DNA from: Tenacibaculum haliotis
Lineage (GTDB): Bacteria > Bacteroidota > Bacteroidia > Flavobacteriales > Flavobacteriaceae
Assembly (NCBI RefSeq): GCF_025215075.1
Contig: NZ_JAOBTH010000028.1
Coordinates: 186,001 to 250,000, forward strand
Length of the DNA: 64,000 nucleotides
Reading direction: 5' to 3'
Below, one piece after another: positions 62,387-64,000 of the stretch. Both the position numbers and the translations under genes were made by a program. Positions within the stretch are counted from its first letter, which is position 1; each line of letters opens with the position of its first letter. Below the pieces are notes generated by a model. The model worked only from the letters and a program-made list of their open reading frames with translations, did no database searches and was not told the origin of the DNA.

Positions 62387-63814
62387 ATGTCATCAAAAAA
62401 CACAGTACAAGTTTTAAATACAGCAAAGGCATTTGCCTCTCCAGAATACATTCGTAATCGCTTCTCTACGATTATGTCTGACATGTATAAAAATGAAGTA
62501 CCCCTTTACGGTGAACTACTTGATTTGGTTCGTGAAATTAACGACAATGTGCTTTCTGAATCTAAAGAAATAAAAGAGCAATTAGTACATACTGGCGAAA
62601 TTACCCGGCTAAATATGGAACGTCACGGAGCAATTCGTTTAGGCAAGCCACATGAACTATTTACAATGAGGCGTCTCTTTAAAGTTATGGGAATGTTTCC
62701 TCTTGGGTATTATGATTTAGCAACCGCAGGTGTTCCTGTTCATGCTACAGCGTTTAGAGCTATCGAAAACACAGCGCTTAACCAGGCTCCTTTTAGAGTT
62801 TTTACCTCCCTATTACGTTTAGACTTAATTGATGATGATAAGCTTCGTAACAATGTAGAAACTATTTTAGAAGACCGTCATATTTTCACAAAGAAAGTCC
62901 TTGAATTAATTGAAAAATCTGAAAAAGAAGGAGGCTTAAATAAAGAAGATACCGAAATATTTATTCAAGAAGCATTGCAAACTTTTCGATGGCATGATAC
63001 TGCTACGGTAGATCACGAAATGTACGAAGCACTACTAGGACAGCACAGATTAATTGCTGATGTAGTTGCTTTTAAAGGTCCACATATAAACCACCTAACA
63101 CCAAGATCTTTAGATATAGACAAAGTCCAAATAAGTATGGCCGCTCGTAATATTACTCCAAAAGACAATATAGAAGGACCTCCTGCTAGAAAATGCCCTA
63201 TTTTGTTACGTCAAACAAGTTTTAAAGCATTAACAGAAAAAGTAATTTTTAAAGGTAAAGTTGGAAATGAAAAAACAGGAGAACACAAAGCTCGTTTTGG
63301 AGAGATTGAACAACGAGGTGCGGCATTAACACAAAAAGGATTAGACTTATATAATGAGTTATTAGGTAAAACACGTAAAACAATTGGAGGATCACCAAAT
63401 GCTGAAAATGCCTCAGAGTACAACCAATTATTAAAAGAAAATTTTAAAATTTTCCCTGATAACTATAAAGAGCTTCAATCAAAAAAGCTTGCCTATTTCC
63501 ATTACTTTACTACAGATAAATCAAAAAATATATCTAAAAATAAAACACATACAAAATTAGATGTAAATCAATTATTAAAGGATGGTTATTTAACTATAGA
63601 ACCAATGGTTTACGAAGATTTCTTGCCAGTAAGTGCTGCGGGAATTTTCGCCTCAAACCTAGGTACAGATGATGCAAAACATGAATATGAAGGAAGCTCT
63701 AATCAATCTTTATTTGAAAAAGATTTAGGAGAACCTGTTTACGAATTAATGAGATGGTATGAAAACATGCAAGATGAAACCATAAAAAAATGTTTAGCGC
63801 AAATAAATGCTTAA
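62387..63814 (+). CDS. DUF1338 / HglS-type 2-oxoadipate dioxygenase-decarboxylase
   Basis: A 475-residue member of the DUF1338 family of Fe(II) VOC-fold enzymes. HglS in Pseudomonas putida turns 2-oxoadipate into D-2-hydroxyglutarate in lysine breakdown. Family features seen are GEITRLNMERHGAIRLGKP, the metal-binding VPVHATAFRAI region, DTATVDHEMYEALLGQHRLIADVV, and a late GIFASNLG segment. An Lrp/AsnC-type regulator starts 110 bp downstream, in keeping with amino-acid catabolism. Substrate is inferred from family. Confidence 0.88.
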   Translation: MSSKNTVQVLNTAKAFASPEYIRNRFSTIMSDMYKNEVPLYGELLDLVREINDNVLSESKEIKEQLVHTGEITRLNMERHGAIRLGKPHELFTMRRLFKVMGMFPLGYYDLATAGVPVHATAFRAIENTALNQAPFRVFTSLLRLDLIDDDKLRNNVETILEDRHIFTKKVLELIEKSEKEGGLNKEDTEIFIQEALQTFRWHDTATVDHEMYEALLGQHRLIADVVAFKGPHINHLTPRSLDIDKVQISMAARNITPKDNIEGPPARKCPILLRQTSFKALTEKVIFKGKVGNEKTGEHKARFGEIEQRGAALTQKGLDLYNELLGKTRKTIGGSPNAENASEYNQLLKENFKIFPDNYKELQSKKLAYFHYFTTDKSKNISKNKTHTKLDVNQLLKDGYLTIEPMVYEDFLPVSAAGIFASNLGTDDAKHEYEGSSNQSLFEKDLGEPVYELMRWYENMQDETIKKCLAQINA

Positions 63815-63824
63815 TATTAAAATT

Positions 63825-63863
63825 ATGTAGTCTTACTATATAGCATGCGGCTACATTTTTTTT
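63825..63863 (+). terminator. Intrinsic terminator after the HglS-like gene
   Basis: Stem atgtagtc / ggctacat (one G-T pair) with a long loop and eight T. Confidence 0.72.
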
Positions 63864-63923
63864 AATAAAAAGAGCTTGTATATTTACAAATTAAATGAAG
63901 ATCATTCTAACAAAACTATACTT

Positions 63924-64000
63924 TTGAAAAATCAATTTGATTATATAGACAAGCAAATACTATCAAAACTACGTTTAGATGCTCGCAAAGCCTTTTCACA
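63924..64000 (+). CDS. Lrp/AsnC family transcriptional regulator, 3' end outside the window
   Basis: Only about 25 codons are visible. The sequence FDYIDKQILSKLRLDARKAFS is the standard opening of Lrp/AsnC helix-turn-helix domains. The start is taken as TTG 63924 because no ATG precedes it in frame; this TTG overlaps a TACTTTTG sequence that resembles a promoter box, so the start is uncertain. Divergence of function cannot be judged; the neighbour suggests control of lysine catabolism. Confidence 0.75.
   Translation, partial: MKNQFDYIDKQILSKLRLDARKAFS

Overview
The window is AT-rich chromosomal DNA of a marine-type Flavobacteriaceae bacterium, most like Tenacibaculum or a close relative. The reasons are type IX secretion (T9SS) sorting domains, TonB receptors with carboxypeptidase-like N-termini, menaquinone genes (menB, menD), the rpmB-rpmG-DUF4295 cluster beside ftsY, DUF5916 and PafA proteins, and promoters of the Bacteroidetes TANNTTTG type. 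I see no phage, insertion sequence or CRISPR array. Most of the window is ordinary core genome.

Layout. 1-3736: a sensor kinase (cut by the window edge), its OmpR-type regulator, and an ABC ATPase/permease pair. 3788-8795: two large T9SS type B surface proteins, the first losing its last ~24 residues to a one-base frameshift. 8863-17350: uvrB, a probable accessory gene with an Rx4H motif, sucC and a DUF5916 protein. 17441-20445: a run of lolD, CPBP protease, TIGR02757, PAS and DUF6122 genes. 20742-31592: a PP-loop ligase flanked by repeats, rimO, ftsY, the ribosomal protein cluster, cinA, an FAH-family protein, menB, an esterase and an S1-domain protein. 31594-44069: menD, transaldolase, SDR, M1 peptidase, a frameshifted propeller lipoprotein, a HAD phosphatase, a TonB receptor, pdxH, sixA and Ppx/GppA. 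44077-48085: a four-gene exopolysaccharide-type operon (receiver, HEAT, GT2, YaiO). 48312-60729: DUF389, a C1 peptidase, a TonB receptor, a duplicated tRNA-Lys/tRNA-Tyr pair, the MlaFE transporter, pafA, a Pmp3-family peptide and an M14 peptidase. 62387-64000: an HglS-type dioxygenase and the start of an Lrp/AsnC regulator.

The most unusual stretch is 60900-61950. It holds 2.6 tandem copies of a ~266-bp unit. Each copy has a TATATTTG promoter box, about 95 nt with C-rich loops, and an intrinsic terminator, so it looks like a tandem small-RNA array. Just downstream is a 33-codon gene with its own TAAATTTG box, G-rich leader and terminator, preceded by two direct repeats (TACCAWTTACAC) with a 21-bp period. 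The same paired repeat lies between the two tRNA pairs near 54.15 kb, on the other strand, in front of a second short terminator-bounded transcript whose hairpin loop shows GGGGG. A small regulon linked by an operator, and perhaps by G/C loop pairing, is my best candidate for an undescribed system. The sequence elements are visible; the circuit is inference.

Two genes carry single-base frameshifts (6389-6393 and an A10 tract at 36843-36852). Both could be phase-variable sites, real decay or sequencing errors.
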